A model generated the notes under the pieces. It did no database searches, was not told where the DNA came from, and saw nothing but the letters and a program-made list of their open reading frames with translations. Shown here one piece after another: positions 1 to 10,788 of a stretch of 64,000 bases of DNA (its first letter is position 1; each line of letters opens with the position of its first letter). Both the position numbers and the translations under genes were made by a program. The stretch is from Molossus alvarezi (taxonomy: Eukaryota; Chordata; Mammalia; Chiroptera; Molossidae): positions 9,074,501-9,138,500 of the forward strand of contig CM073886.1 in NCBI GenBank assembly GCA_037176705.1, given 5' to 3'.

Positions 1-36
1 ATACAGTTGGAAACGCCGTCTAAGAATCTGGGGAAT

Positions 37-287
37 CCCTGACCGTGTGGGTCAGCGGTTAGAGCATCCGCCTGGGGGCCAAAGAGTTGCGGGTTCATTC
101 TGGTCAAGGGAACTTACATCGGTTGCTATTGAATCCCGGGCCTGGACAGGGTAGTACAGGAGTCAGCCAACTATGTGTCTCTCTCACATTGATGTTTCTC
201 TCTCTCCCTCCCTCCAACCTTCCCACTCTGTCTGAAAATCAATGGAAAAATATCCTCAGATGAGGATTTAAAAAACAAAAACAAAGA
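37..287 (+). mobile_element. VES-type bat SINE (family 1)
   Basis: tRNA-like head with box A/B-like segments (GGTCAGCGGTTAGAGC, then GGGTTCATTC), a TCTCTC tract, and an AATATCCTCAGATGAGGAT tail ending in an A-rich run. This is the usual layout of the bat SINE that recurs in the window. It has drifted from its siblings, so it is an older copy. Confidence 0.9.
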
Positions 288-2014
288 AATTTGTGGAAAC
301 AGGCCCTTTGCACCTTTGGCCTCCTTATTTGAACATTGTTGGGTGGACCCAATGCTAGGGACAGTTTACTGGGCCTTGTTTTGGGCCGGCTCTTTGCTGA
401 ACACTGAAAGCATTCTGAGTTAAATCTCAACACAACCTTTCTGATTGGTACTCTTGCGTGTACCCCGCCATTTTCCAGCTTCGGGCACTTGGCACAGACG
501 AGGCCCACCGGGAAGGCAGGCTGCTGCCGGAGCCCGCCGCCCTCCACCTGTGATGCTGTCTGTCAAACCACCCCACACACGAATTCTCCAGGGGGTTTGA
601 TTGAACTGCAGATTCCCAGGCCCCCTTCCGTGAGCTTCCAATAAACCCAGGATTTAAAAACAAAATTATATTTTCTATAATCAGGAGAGACTGGGACCAG
701 CGGACTGGTGGCCGGTGGTGGGGTTCACAGAACGCCCCAGGCCAGCACTGATCCTGCTTGAATCCTTGTCTCTGCCTGACCCCAGTCCTCTGTGAGCTGT
801 GACCCCTGCACCTCCTCCCCTCTGCGTGGCCTCTTAGGAGCTGCAGCATTTGCTGGGATATTAGCACCTTTATTAAAATCCTAAAATCTGTTCGGGAAAC
901 TGAGGCGCAGGTGTCCATTTGGCCAGGGTGCCTGCACAGTCAGGGGATCCTAGAGTCCTGCAAAGGCCCCTGAACCCGGCTAGTCCAACCTGTGACTAGA
1001 GGAGGAGGCTGAGGTGTGGACTGAGAGGGGCCAGCCCAGCCATTCCCTCCCTCCCCAGCTCTCACAGGCTCCTGCTGGGCGCTGCTCCGAGCGGCTCTGG
1101 GCACCCGGTGCGGCTCTGGGCACCGGTGTTTGCCCTGAGGAGGTCTCCCTCTGGGGAGGGGGGAGCACAGTAGGGGTCATCAGTTCTTCATGGGGCAGTG
1201 AGACAGGCTTCACGGAGCAAGGACCCTTGAGCCAGCCCAGGAAGAGGGGTAGAGAAATTCGGCGGGGGAGGATGGGAGGGAAGGCATGCTGAGCAGTGGG
1301 AACAGCATGGACGAAGGCCGGGAACTGTGAAAGGTGTGCGTGTGGTGCCTGGGAGCCGGGAGAAGCAGAGAGGGATGGAAGGGCGGGCTTGGCCACGCAG
1401 AGGTCTTGTATGCCATGCTGAGGAGTAGACCAGGTATCCTACCTCTGCCTGAGCTCTGAGAGTCACCATGCAGATTCCTGGCCCCACCCCAGCCTTTAGA
1501 ATTGACTCTGAAGGCAGCAGGGGAAAACCAATAGTGAGCGGCTCTGGTTACAACACACCCATTTACCGGCAGGTCTGGATGACCTGAGCATTTCCACATG
1601 CAGAGCAGTGACTCAGTACTGATGTGTTTTGTAAGCGTGACCCAGACTGCAGAAAGCCCAGGCAGGGGTGGAGGGTGTCCTTTAAGGCACAGTTTCCTGA
1701 CGCTAGATTTAGAAAGGAGCTGAAGTGAGGTGTCAGAGAAGGGAGAAGAGAACCTTTCCTGGACCCTCCTCTCCTTATCCCTTCCCACCGCCCCCAGCCC
1801 AGGATGGAGGAGTTTGGGATCAAATAGCTCACTGCCCTCAGTTGCTTTCCTTGCCCCTGGGAGAGGGGTTGGGACCGAAGGCCCCTCGTGCTTTGTTTCC
1901 TCATGTTTGTAAAACTGGGCATCATGTTTTATAAGATACTTAACACAATTTCCAACACATATTATGTCCACAATAAGCATTCATGTCTATTTGTTACTGT
2001 CAAGAAGTATATTG
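288..2014. other. Non-genic DNA, no recognised element
   Basis: Mostly unique, moderately GC-rich DNA. Open frames occur on both strands, but none has a recognisable domain or splice-consistent conservation. I see no gene, RNA or clear repeat boundary here. It is probably intergenic or far-upstream IL4R territory. Confidence 0.5.
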
Positions 2015-2207
2015 CCCTGGCCAGTTTGGCTCCGTGGCTAGAGCATCGGCCTGTGGACTAAAGTCTTGCAGGTTTGATTCCCAATCAAGGGCACTCTCAC
2101 ATCGATGTTTCTCTCTCTCTCTCCCTCCCTCCTTTCCACTCTATCTAAAAGTCAATGAAAAAATATCCTCAGGTGAGAATTAACAACAACAACAACAACA
2201 ACAAAAC
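2015..2207 (+). mobile_element. VES-type SINE (family 1), internally deleted
   Basis: Head CCCTGGCCAGTTTGGCTCCG and tail AATATCCTCAGGTGAGAATT are present. The middle part (the 'ACCTCGGTTGCAG...' segment of full copies) is missing, so the box-B region runs straight into the pyrimidine tract. It ends in an (AAC)n tail. Confidence 0.88.
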
Positions 2208-2216
2208 GTAAAGCTG

Positions 2217-2440
2217 GACCAGCCAGTATGGCTCAGTGGTTGAGCACTGACCCATGCACCAAGAGGTCACCGGTTCGATTCCTGGTCAGGGCACATGCCC
2301 AGGTTGTGGGCCAGATCCCCAGTGGAGGGCATGCAGGAGGCAGCCAATTGATGTTCTCTCTCATCGATGTTTCTATCTCTCTCTCCTTCTCCCTTCCTCT
2401 CTCTCTAAAACCAATAGAGAAAAAAGAAAAAAAAAAAAAG
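2217..2440 (+). mobile_element. VES-type SINE (family 2)
   Basis: Family 2 differs from family 1 by the head GGCTCAGTGGTTGAGC, the diagnostic CCCATGCACCAAGAGGTCAC, and a short AAACCAATAGAGAAA tail in place of the TATCCTC tail. It sits about 10 bp after the previous SINE, in the same orientation. Confidence 0.9.
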
Positions 2441-2446
2441 TAGAGC

Positions 2447-2660
2447 CTTGAGCTTCCGAGCATGGACTCTGGAACTACATTGCCCGGTACAGAGGCTGGC
2501 TTTGCTACTTACTAAGTTGCAAAGTACTTCTCAGGACCTTAGTTTCCCCATTTGTGAAATTATAATGATTACTCTATACTGTTGTGATGATTATGAAATG
2601 AATTAATAAGTGTCAAGCACACAGAACAATGCCGGGTACAAAGTGAGCAATATGTATTTG
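2447..2660 (+). repeat. MIR SINE
   Basis: It shows the MIR order: 'catggactctggaac', a degenerate 'tttgctacttactaagttgc', then 'cagtttcc-catttgtgaaat' and 'gttgtgatgattatgaaatg'. It is an old mammal-wide element. Confidence 0.75.
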
Positions 2661-2689
2661 TTAAAGAAAGAAATGAACCCCATTGGATG

Positions 2690-2830
2690 GGGTTTAGTCT
2701 ACCCATTTGCAGGTGAGGAAACTGAGAATCAGAGATGTGTGCAGTGGCCTTGCCTGAGGTCCCATGTCTAGGAGAGACAGAAGGAGGGATTCGAACCTGC
2801 TTTCCTCCCCAGCCTGCGTTCTTTCCCACT
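2690..2830 (-). repeat. MIR SINE, antisense
   Basis: Reverse complement of the MIR core: CAGGTGAGGAAACTGAGAAT, then a degraded 'cttgcctgaggtcccatg', then GGGATTCGAACCTGC. It lies just after a sense MIR. Confidence 0.75.
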
Positions 2831-3129
2831 GTCCCAGTTTGCTGGGGTGACCCAGAGGGACATCTTTCCCGGCATTCCTCATGGCTGGCACTGTGGAGAC
2901 ATGCCTGGTCACGTTTGGCCAGACTTCCCTTGGCTAGTCTAGAAGAGAGGCCATCGGCTTGCCTGGAGGTGGACGCACCTGCCCTTGCACGAGTGTGGGT
3001 GGGAGGACCCAGCCGTGGCTGGAGGGTCCCGTAGGAGCCAGCAGGAGAGGGGCCGTGCTCCCGTTGCTTTGTTGTGTGACTTGCAGCAAGTCATTCTGCT
3101 TCTCTGGGCTGGAGGCACAGAGAAGGGCA

Positions 3130-3290
3130 CAGGCTTGAAGACCGGGGCCCCACGTTCAGATGTGAGCTTGCTGCTTCCTATCTGTGATCTGGAGGCAATT
3201 GCTTAACTTCTCTGAACCTCAGTGTGCTTGTCAGTAAAATGGGTATGGGGGTGTTCATGAGATAATTCTTATAGGCACCTTGCCCATGGC
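3130..3290 (+). repeat. MIR SINE
   Basis: MIR core visible as 'caattgcttaacttctctgaac' followed by 'ctcagtgtgcttgtcagtaaaatgggtatg'. The flanks are degraded. Confidence 0.65.
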
Positions 3291-3359
3291 TCAGTGGTTG
3301 CAGCTTCTCTCCCCATTTAGGACAGAGCCATTTCTCCATATCCAACACCTGGCTTCCTC

Positions 3360-3475
3360 ATTCATTTCTTCCTCAAATATGTACTGAGCACTCACCTGTG
3401 CCAGGCACGGTGCCAGGTGTACTGACAGAGCACTGGACAGAGTCCCTGCCCTCCTGGGGTTTAACTTCTAGTTGA
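3360..3475 (-). repeat. L2 LINE 3' end, antisense
   Basis: Carries the reverse-complement L2 signature: 'tcattcatt', 'tactgagcactcacctgtgcc', 'aggcacggtgccaggtg', then 'gtccctgccctcctggggtt'. Confidence 0.75.
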
Positions 3476-3499
3476 GAAGCCAAACATACACATACTGAC

Positions 3500-4080
3500 C
3501 CACAGCCCTTATTGCGATTCCGAAATCCTCGGGCTCGGAAACCGGAGCTTCCTCACCACTCGGCTGGGAGCACGTCCTGCCCTGGGCCAGGCTTTGCGTT
3601 GGGGCCTCTCCTTCTCCTCCTGGGAGAGCGGCTGTCCTGCAGCGACGACGTGGGAAGCGTCGGTGCTGCCCTGGCCTCCTGGGGGTGCGGGTGCTTCCCT
3701 CGGCTGGTAGTTTGCACAAGGTGACCCTTGTATCCTCAGTGATTCTGGACACGAAACCCGCCTGGCCCCAGGATTGTGCACAGAGAACGTGGACCTGCGA
3801 GATGCTGCCAGGCAGTGGCGTGCTGGGAGGAAGAGGAGCAGGGTGAGGGCGGGGCCGGGGCCTCTGAGGGCCATCAGGAAGACAGGGCCGAGGCCTGGCA
3901 GAACCGGCCGGGACAGCGGGTCTTGTCCATCCACTGACCCTTCTGCCCGCTGCCCCGCTGCTCGCCGCTCGGCGCGCCGCTGTCTCTGCGTCTGTGTCTT
4001 TCCAGGAAGCGCTGGTGCCTCTGAGGTTCGGGTTGGCTCCGCCCAGCTCCTTCTCCCTCTGGGGCCCCCATGGGCCTCCT
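3500..4080. promoter_or_regulatory. CpG-rich stretch, candidate IL4R upstream promoter/first exon
   Basis: CpG dinucleotides are visibly dense compared with the surroundings, for example around 3520-3560, 3630-3665 and 3945-4000. A GGGCGGGG Sp1-type box lies at 3847-3854. It is about 20.5 kb upstream of the IL4R start codon. From general knowledge, mammalian IL4R has noncoding 5' exons a comparable distance upstream. I could not identify an exon-donor pair, so assignment to IL4R is inference. It could equally be an orphan CpG island. Confidence 0.35.
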
Positions 4081-4379
4081 CGCCTCAGGGTTGCTTAAGA
4101 AGCCCAGGGTCTTGGCTAAAGCAGGCCTGGGTGCTGGGACTTGCTGGGCCCATCACCAGCTGGGCAGGCATCTGAGTCCCCTTCTCCTCCCTCTGGGGAA
4201 AGAGGGAGGATGTGGGTCCTGGTGAGAAGAAGAGTTTGGTGGACAGGTTTCCTGAGGGAGGGTGTGTAGCTCTGAGCAGAGGACTTATCGAGGGACCAGC
4301 AGCCTCCAGCCTGCAGGGCAGCCTACAAGCTGAATGGACCGTGTCCTGAGTGCCAGCACTGGGCTCCGGCTCACATTCA

Positions 4380-4640
4380 CTCAGCAAACATGCCAGGGCT
4401 GGGACCCAGCAGTCAAGTGAGCCCTGGTGGATCCGACAGTCTGGGGGAGAGGCGACTCCGAGGAGGTGACTCTGGGGCTAAGACCTGAAGTAAAAAGACA
4501 TGTGGTTATCTGGGAAAAGAGTGGTCCTGGCAGAGAACAGCAAGTGCAAAGGCCCTGAGGTGGGAGGAAACAGGCTTGGTGGTTTCAGCCACAACAAGGA
4601 AGAAGATGCGGTTGGATGGGATTGAGCAAGGCGGAGAGGG
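4380..4640 (-). repeat. L2 LINE fragment, antisense
   Basis: Contains the recurrent antisense L2 internal phrase 'cagagaacagcaagtgcaaaggccctgaggtggg' in degraded form (about 4530-4563), preceded by 'cactcagcaaacatgccagg'. The same phrase recurs near 41210. Confidence 0.55.
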
Positions 4641-4649
4641 GCAGGGACA

Positions 4650-4850
4650 CGGAGGTAAACAGTAGCAGATACCTACATTATCTCATTCGGCTTGTAGGGC
4701 AACCCTACAAAGCAGGAACGGCTCTTCTCCAGATTTTACAGATGAAGAAACAGGCACAGAATGGTCTAGTAACATGCCCAGGGTCACAGCAGGAAGGTGG
4801 CAGAGCAGGGCTGGGAACCTGCAGCTCCAGAGTCCTCAGTCCTCACCGCT
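4650..4850 (-). repeat. MIR SINE, antisense
   Basis: Reverse-complement MIR: 'tctcattcggcttgtagggcaaccctacaaagcagg', ATTTTACAGATGAAGAAACA, 'catgcccagggtcacagcagg' and 'gtggcagagcagggctggga'. It looks nearly complete. Confidence 0.85.
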
Positions 4851-4859
4851 GTGTTTAAC

Positions 4860-5985
4860 ATCATGGAAACTGGGCTCAGGTGCTGAAGGCCCACCTGCTG
4901 CTTTGAACTTTGCTGGTGTGCTCGCCTGCTGTGGGTCAGCCCAGCAACCTCGTGGATGTGGTCAGGCCAGGACTGGCATTACGGATGATTCAGTCATTGT
5001 GAATCATTTTACAGATCATTTTACTGATCACCTTCCCCTGGGTCAGACAGTGAGGACATATCAAAGCAGAGGAGGTGTGGGGTGGGGGGAACCGGATGAG
5101 TAGAGGCCCAATTCCACATCAGCACTGTGCTGGGGGGAGGCAGATAGATGACTGAGTGCCTCCCCATTTCCCTGAGGCTAAAGGTAGAGACTTACCCAGT
5201 GACACAAATCGGAAGAGGTAGAGTCTGGATTCAAACCCAGGGCTGCTGACCAGGAAGTCTTCGACTTGCACTTACCCACTGTTCTGAGCCATGCCCCATG
5301 AGGAGCAGAGTAAGAGACCTGAATTTCTTGGTCAGAGATAAGGGAGCACAGTCACTGAGAACATTTTGGAGAGTGGGGGGAGGCCTGAGGTTCTCCTGGA
5401 GCAGCCAGGAAGTGTTCTGCCTTTTCAGAAGAGGACGTGAACTTCTCTGGAGAGAAGAGACACCAGATTTCCAGGCTGGCAGCCCTCCGAGCCCACAGAG
5501 TCATGACCCCCTGACAGTCTTGCAGTGATGGAACATAAGCCTTCCAGAAGCAATTCCACAGCTGGACAGCTCTGACTGGGAGAAGAGCCTTCCTGAGATT
5601 TAGCCAAAGTAGGTTTCTAGGAGCTTTTTCAGTTTCTGGCTCTGGTTCTGTCCCTTGGAGATGGTAACCATTACCCTCCAACAACTACCCAATATTTCTC
5701 TTTCTCAGACTACGTATACAGCCATAGCTCTTTTAATTATACTTCTTGACTCAGGGAATTGTGAAGAGTTCAGTGGCTCTAGATGTGATCCAGTTGGTCA
5801 GAGTCCCATATAAAACTTTTTACTTCCCCCAAAGCCTGCCCAGTCAGAGAGGAGAGAGACTATCACCTCCTTGGATCTGGAGCCCATACCTCTGTTGATA
5901 CAACCTGCAATCATACTTTGTAGCAGCCATGTCCCACTTGGAGCTCATATTGGGCTTGTCAGTTTAAACCTCCAGGTTTCTCTTC
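4860..5985. other. Non-genic DNA
   Basis: No gene, RNA or clear repeat identified. A degraded antisense MIR core may lie near 5180-5245 ('agtgacacaaatcggaagagg', 'attcaaacccagggctg'). Composition shifts toward AT after about 5690. Confidence 0.5.
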
Positions 5986-5989
5986 TACA

Positions 5990-6790
5990 TGAGCTGCTAT
6001 AAAAGTTTCTTCCATTCTGAGATTCCTTGTTTGAGGCTAATAATTATCAATCTTTCTTAATTTCTAATAAGAAATTAAATGGCTATACTTTTTTCTCTGA
6101 ATACTGTTTTTGTTTCATTCTACAGGTCTTGTTACACAATGTCATTCACTGCTAAAATAGTTTACAATTTCCCTTTTGTCTAAAAGTATATGTGCTTTTA
6201 AGATGTTTTAAGGTGGATGGAATTTTTGAACATTTTTTACTGCTGATTTCTATATTTATTGCATTATGGTCAATATTTGTGGCTTCTATGATATCAAGAT
6301 GGAGAATTTGTTCAGATTTTTTTTGTAAGATTTTCTGGTTAATTTTTCGGTGTGACCCTCTTGCATTTGAAAGGGAGTATATTTTTCTACTGGCTGTACA
6401 GTTCTAGAAATATATTTATTAGCTCAAGCTTCCTAACTGTAGCATTTACATTGTCTATATTTTTGTGTGTTTTTGTCTACCTGATTTATCTCCCCTTGTG
6501 ATAAAGGATCATCTGTTCTTTTCTCTTTGGCCTTCTCTTGTATTTTGCGTTCTTTTAAAGGCTGTAATTAGGTGCATATATATAGAAAACACATGAATAG
6601 GAGAAGGGTTTATGATTGTTATACCTTCTTGGTCAATTGCTCTATTTATCAGTATAAAACAGCTACCTTTCTCTCATTTAATACTTTGCTGCCTTGAATT
6701 CTGTTTATTCGGTATTTATATCCCTATACTTACTATTTTTATTTGTATTTTTCTTGACTAATTTTATAATTCTTTGTTTTCTTTTCTTTA
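5990..6790 (-). repeat. Old L1 ORF2-derived fragment, antisense
   Basis: The T-rich strand has phrases typical of antisense L1 3' ORF2 DNA, such as 'tatatttattgcattatggtcaatatttgtgg' (6250-6283) and 'aatactttgctgccttgaattctg' (6681-6704). All frames are broken. It is much older than the L1 copies at 12.9-15.9 kb and 47.6-60.3 kb. Confidence 0.6.
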
Positions 6791-6844
6791 GCTCTAAAGT
6801 TGTAGGACTATTATTTGACCCCAGTCTGGTGGCCAGATGAATTT

Positions 6845-7060
6845 AAAAGAAAACAAAACTTGCATCTCAGTCTCAGCTCTGCAACCCACTTGCTTAGTAA
6901 TCTTAGACAAGTTATTTCCCTGTTTGGGACTCAATTTCTTCACCCATAAAATGGGGATATGGCCTGCTTTTGCCCTTCTCTCTAGGTTTTTGTGAAAATG
7001 ACTATGATAGTGAATGTGAAAGACATGGCAAGCATCCCTGTACACATATTGGCCATTGGG
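6845..7060 (+). repeat. MIR SINE
   Basis: MIR core: 'ctctgcaacccacttgcttagtaatcttagacaagttatttccctg', then 'caatttcttcacccataaaatggggatatg'. The 3' end is degraded. Confidence 0.75.
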
Positions 7061-7089
7061 TGTAAATATTGGACAGCATTCCAGGAATT

Positions 7090-8260
7090 AAGAATGGCAC
7101 ATGCAAAGGCCCAGAGATGGGAAAGCACCCACAATGACTTCAGTTTGGCCACCTTTGGTTGGCTGCCTCCTCTGTTCACAAGGGACATGAGTGTGACCCG
7201 TCCCTGGCTGGCCTGGAGGACCTTTCAGTCTGGACAGGTTGTAGCGAGCTGCTTCACAGAAGGGTTTGAGGGACAGAGGGACAGGCAGAGCGCTGAGGTG
7301 GGCTGAGGAAAGAGCAGGGTTTGACCAGGAATGTCCTGAGTGGTGGCACAGGAGGAGGCCACTGAGGCAGAGCAACCAGCCCAAGCGAAGTGTGCAAGTG
7401 GGGGAGTTTGTGGCATGTTTGGGGACAGGTGGGCAGGGTAGGAGAGTACAGGATGTGTAAGGACCGCTCTTGGCCCCTGTCTTCCCGCATTGAGGAGGAA
7501 GGCATTGGGGCTCGCAGAATTTTTGGAATCCTCACTGACACTCGTGCTTCCCTCCTTTCTCATCACCAGAGCAACCAGCATCCCATAGTGTTCAAGAGGT
7601 AATAGGGTCAGAAGGCAGGGGACATTTGAAAAACAGCCTTTCACTTTTGGGGTTGCTGGTGCTTGGGGAAGGGGTGGGGGTCTCACCTGTTGCTCCCTTC
7701 CACGTGGGGTCTCCTGGCATCTCAGGACACCTACCTAGTAGGACACCAGCTTTGTAAGCCAAAAAGGGACCACAAAGGTGGGGTGTAGTTTTTAAAAATT
7801 GAACTCTTTTCCAACACTTAAACATCAGGATAATAAGCGTAAAAATCTGAATTTCTGCTTGCTTTGGAAAAATCAAAAGACCTTCAGTTTCACATGGCAG
7901 AAACTGCTGAGGCAGTGTGGCAGCTGCCCTTTGGAACTGGGCATGTGCTCACTACTTGTCCCCTCTCTACTCATTGAGGTCATGCAACTGAGTTCTCTAG
8001 GTATTTGTGTTTACTCTGGAGGAGGTGACTCTGGCCATGACGCAGGTGGCTGAGGGCTGGGAGTGGCCCCCAGAGGCAGTGAGTGCCTTGTGCTGGAGGC
8101 AGGTAAGCAGAGGGCCCCTTGGAAAGGCCTAGGGGGACCCGAAGTAGCATTGAGAGTGGACTAGGGTCTTTGGGGATCCTTCCAGCCCTGAGGATGAACG
8201 CTTCTGAGACCTTTGTTGACACACCCCAGTACCCTAGACTGCACACTCCAGTCTCTTCCC
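7090..8260. other. Non-genic DNA
   Basis: No gene or RNA recognised. Weak antisense L2-like phrases ('gcaaaggcccagagatggg' at about 7105) suggest eroded L2. The longest open frames on both strands have no domain signature and no plausible splice partners. Confidence 0.5.
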
Positions 8261-8264
8261 TCCC

Positions 8265-8480
8265 ATCCATCTTTTTTCCTTTTTATTGCAACATACGTGC
8301 AGACAAGTGCACAGCTTCTTTCATTTCACAAAGTGAACACATGCATGCAGAACCCAATCAAGAAACAAAGCATGACCAGATCCCTAGAAGGGTCCCTCCT
8401 GCCCCCAACTCCAAGGACACTATCCCGACTTGTGTCCCCAAGATCGCCTTGTCTCCTTGAACTCTGTGTCAGTGGAAGCA
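8265..8480 (-). repeat. Old L1 3' fragment, antisense
   Basis: The segment 'tttcacaaagtgaacac', 'aacccaatcaagaaacaaagcatgacc', then 'gggtccctcctgccccc' is the antisense form of an old mammalian L1 3'-region phrase. The same type recurs around 17600-17800. Confidence 0.5.
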
Positions 8481-9214
8481 GTACTGCCCTCTCAGCTCGT
8501 GGCTGTGAGACCTGTGTCGTCGTCGCAGCAGCCGCCATCTACTCAGGGTCTCAGAGTTCCCTCGGTGCTTGGAGCTGAGTCTGGCCACCTGCTCCACCAG
8601 CACTGTCCGAGCCTCTTCCCCCAGCCGTGGTCTCTGCCTCCCTGCAACCATCCCTGAGCAAGTGGTTCTGCCCCACCTTGCAGATGAGGAGCCTGAGGCT
8701 CTGAGAGGACCCCCGCTTGCCAAGGTCTCCCAGACAGTCAGGGTGGGGCCCGCACACTTAGGCCCGGGATTATGCTCTGTGTCTCAGATGCCCTGGAGTC
8801 CCTGCCACCACGAGAGGCCCCACGTGTCTGCGTGTCCCTGACTGACAGGAATGATCTGGGGTGAGACAACAGGAAGAACTTGAGGGAGAGCGCCTCCCCA
8901 CCCCCACCCCCCCCAGCCCATCTGCAGACAGAAGATGAACAGGGAGCTCTTATCTGTGCTGATGTGCTACCTGCTTGGGTTTGTCCGGGGGCAAAGTCCT
9001 GGTCACTGTCGAGACGAGTTCACTGGTGAGGACTGCAAACAGGATGGAGGCCAAGTTCTGTCTCGGTCGCTTCCTGGGACTATTTCTGAACCCCTGTGAG
9101 CCCTGGTTGCCCCTCTGTGCAGGGGGGGTTTGGCTGCGTGTTTCACGGGGGGCTGGCCAGAGGAGCAGGAAGGTGTGCGGCAGGACCAAGCTGATGGCCG
9201 CTTCTCTGTGCCAG
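8481..9214. other. Non-genic DNA with one 54-codon signal-peptide-like ORF
   Basis: No recognised gene. A 54-codon + strand frame at 8935-9099 starts MNRELLSVLMCYLLGFVRGQ, resembling a secretory leader. A C-rich tract ending in AG (8915-8916) lies just upstream, and a GTGAGG donor-like site lies inside it near 9026. I do not recognise a family and do not call it as a gene. Confidence 0.4.
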
Positions 9215-9370
9215 GCGCTGTGCTGTGGACTCCAGAGCCCGCAGGTCTGGGCTCAGATCAGCCCCACCGCTTACCAGCTGCGCATCCTTAGGCAGGTTTC
9301 TGAACCTTCCTGGGCCCGGTTTCCCTGTGTCTGCAACGGGGATGAGAATAACAGCCAGCACCTGCCGTGT
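9215..9370 (+). repeat. MIR SINE, GC-rich diverged copy
   Basis: Follows the MIR order: 'ccaccgcttaccagctgcgcatccttaggcaggtttctgaacc', 'cccggtttccctgtgtctgcaacggggatgagaataac'. Confidence 0.6.
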
Positions 9371-9737
9371 TCCTTGGGTTGGGGAGGGTAGAACCCATGG
9401 TCTCTAATGGCTCTAAGGACTGGGGACTCGCAGGGGCAATTGTGGTGACTTCTGCGGACCTCTGGAAGGAGGCCCACTAGGAGCCGTGACACTCACTAAC
9501 CGCCCAGATCTAATCAGTGCCCGAGGCCTGACATCATGCTCTTCAGGGAAATGACTAATGATCATGGTAATGCCCCAATTACTAGCTCCCTGGAGGTTAG
9601 CCCTCCTGGGTGGCCCATCCAAACCTGCATTAGGGTATTAAGGGGACTCCAAGCCAGAAGTGAGCAGTGTTTTCCAGCAGTGAGGTGACAAATGCCAGCT
9701 GACCAGGCGGCCTGCAAACAGCTGGTGGGCTTGGTTC

Positions 9738-9860
9738 ATTCATTCTTCCATTCAGCAAGTATCTGGGGACCCTGCTGTGCTGGGCATCGGCCTGGCACTG
9801 GGACCCCAGCGAGAAGGTGTGGACACAGGCTGTGGCCTGTGGGGGCCGGCGTTCCGTGGG
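9738..9860 (-). repeat. L2 LINE 3' end, antisense
   Basis: 'ttcattcattcttccattcagcaagtatctggggaccctgctgtgctgggc' followed by 'ggcactgggacccc' is the antisense L2 terminus. Confidence 0.65.
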
Positions 9861-9869
9861 CGTGTGGAC

Positions 9870-10788
9870 AATGAACGGGAAGGGTGCGTGTGTACTGCTG
9901 CAGGGAGTAAGTGCCGTGCAGAGGAATAGAGCAAGAGAAGGGCTGGTGGAGTGATGGAGTTGGCTGTGCTCCCGAGCAGGTGTCTGGACTTGGTCCCTCA
10001 GGTCAGCCTCCTCCCTGGGGCCTCCGGTGCCTTCTGCCCAAGGCTGTGGCTTCTAGAATCCTAGATGGAGTCACCGGTGCCTCCCCAGAGCCCCACTGGC
10101 TGTTTGGACTCAACGTGTCCACAGCCAACACAAGTGTACACATTGCCATAAAGTGGCCATTGGCCCAAGATCCATTCTGTCCCCAAGATGGGGGCCTCTC
10201 TCCAGGGGGTCTGGCCCGACCTGGTCCCGTGAAGGAGATCACGGTCTCCAGCCCTCTCCTGTCCCTCTCGAAGTCATGTCTTATTCTTGCAGCTGGTGAC
10301 CCTCAAATCTGTCTCCAGCTGAGCTTTCCTCCTGAGTCCAGGCCACTAGGACATCTGGTCTCCTGGATGGCTCCGGGCCCACTGCCCATGTGAAGTCACC
10401 GTGTCTGAGGTGCAGCGGATGCGTGGTCTCCCCCAGCAAGCCTGCTCCCCTTCCCGCCCAAGGCCGCCTCCCCACTCCCAGCTGCCCACAGCGGCCGGCA
10501 CCAAGCTCTGCATGTCCACTCCCAGACAGGGCTGGAGTCTGCCCTCTTCTGCAGCTCCGGCAGCACGTCCTCTGCAGACACCTTCTTCCCGCCTGCGTCC
10601 TCCGCGCACACCTCCCAGCTGAATATCGTTCAGTGGCTCGCCCTGGGCATGGGGTCATATTGCCCACCGTGCCTGGTAGACAGGCGGTCTTCTGGCCTCC
10701 GACCTCTCTGCTCTCATCTCGTCCTCTCCCCCTCCTCCCGCTCTTCCCTCACACTCTTCTCCGGCCCCCTGCGTGCCTCCCCGCGGCA
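9870..10788. other. Non-genic DNA before the minisatellite
   Basis: No gene or clear repeat. Composition is GC-rich. Long open frames on both strands between about 10281 and 10790 are explained by GC richness and lack any family signature. Confidence 0.5.
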
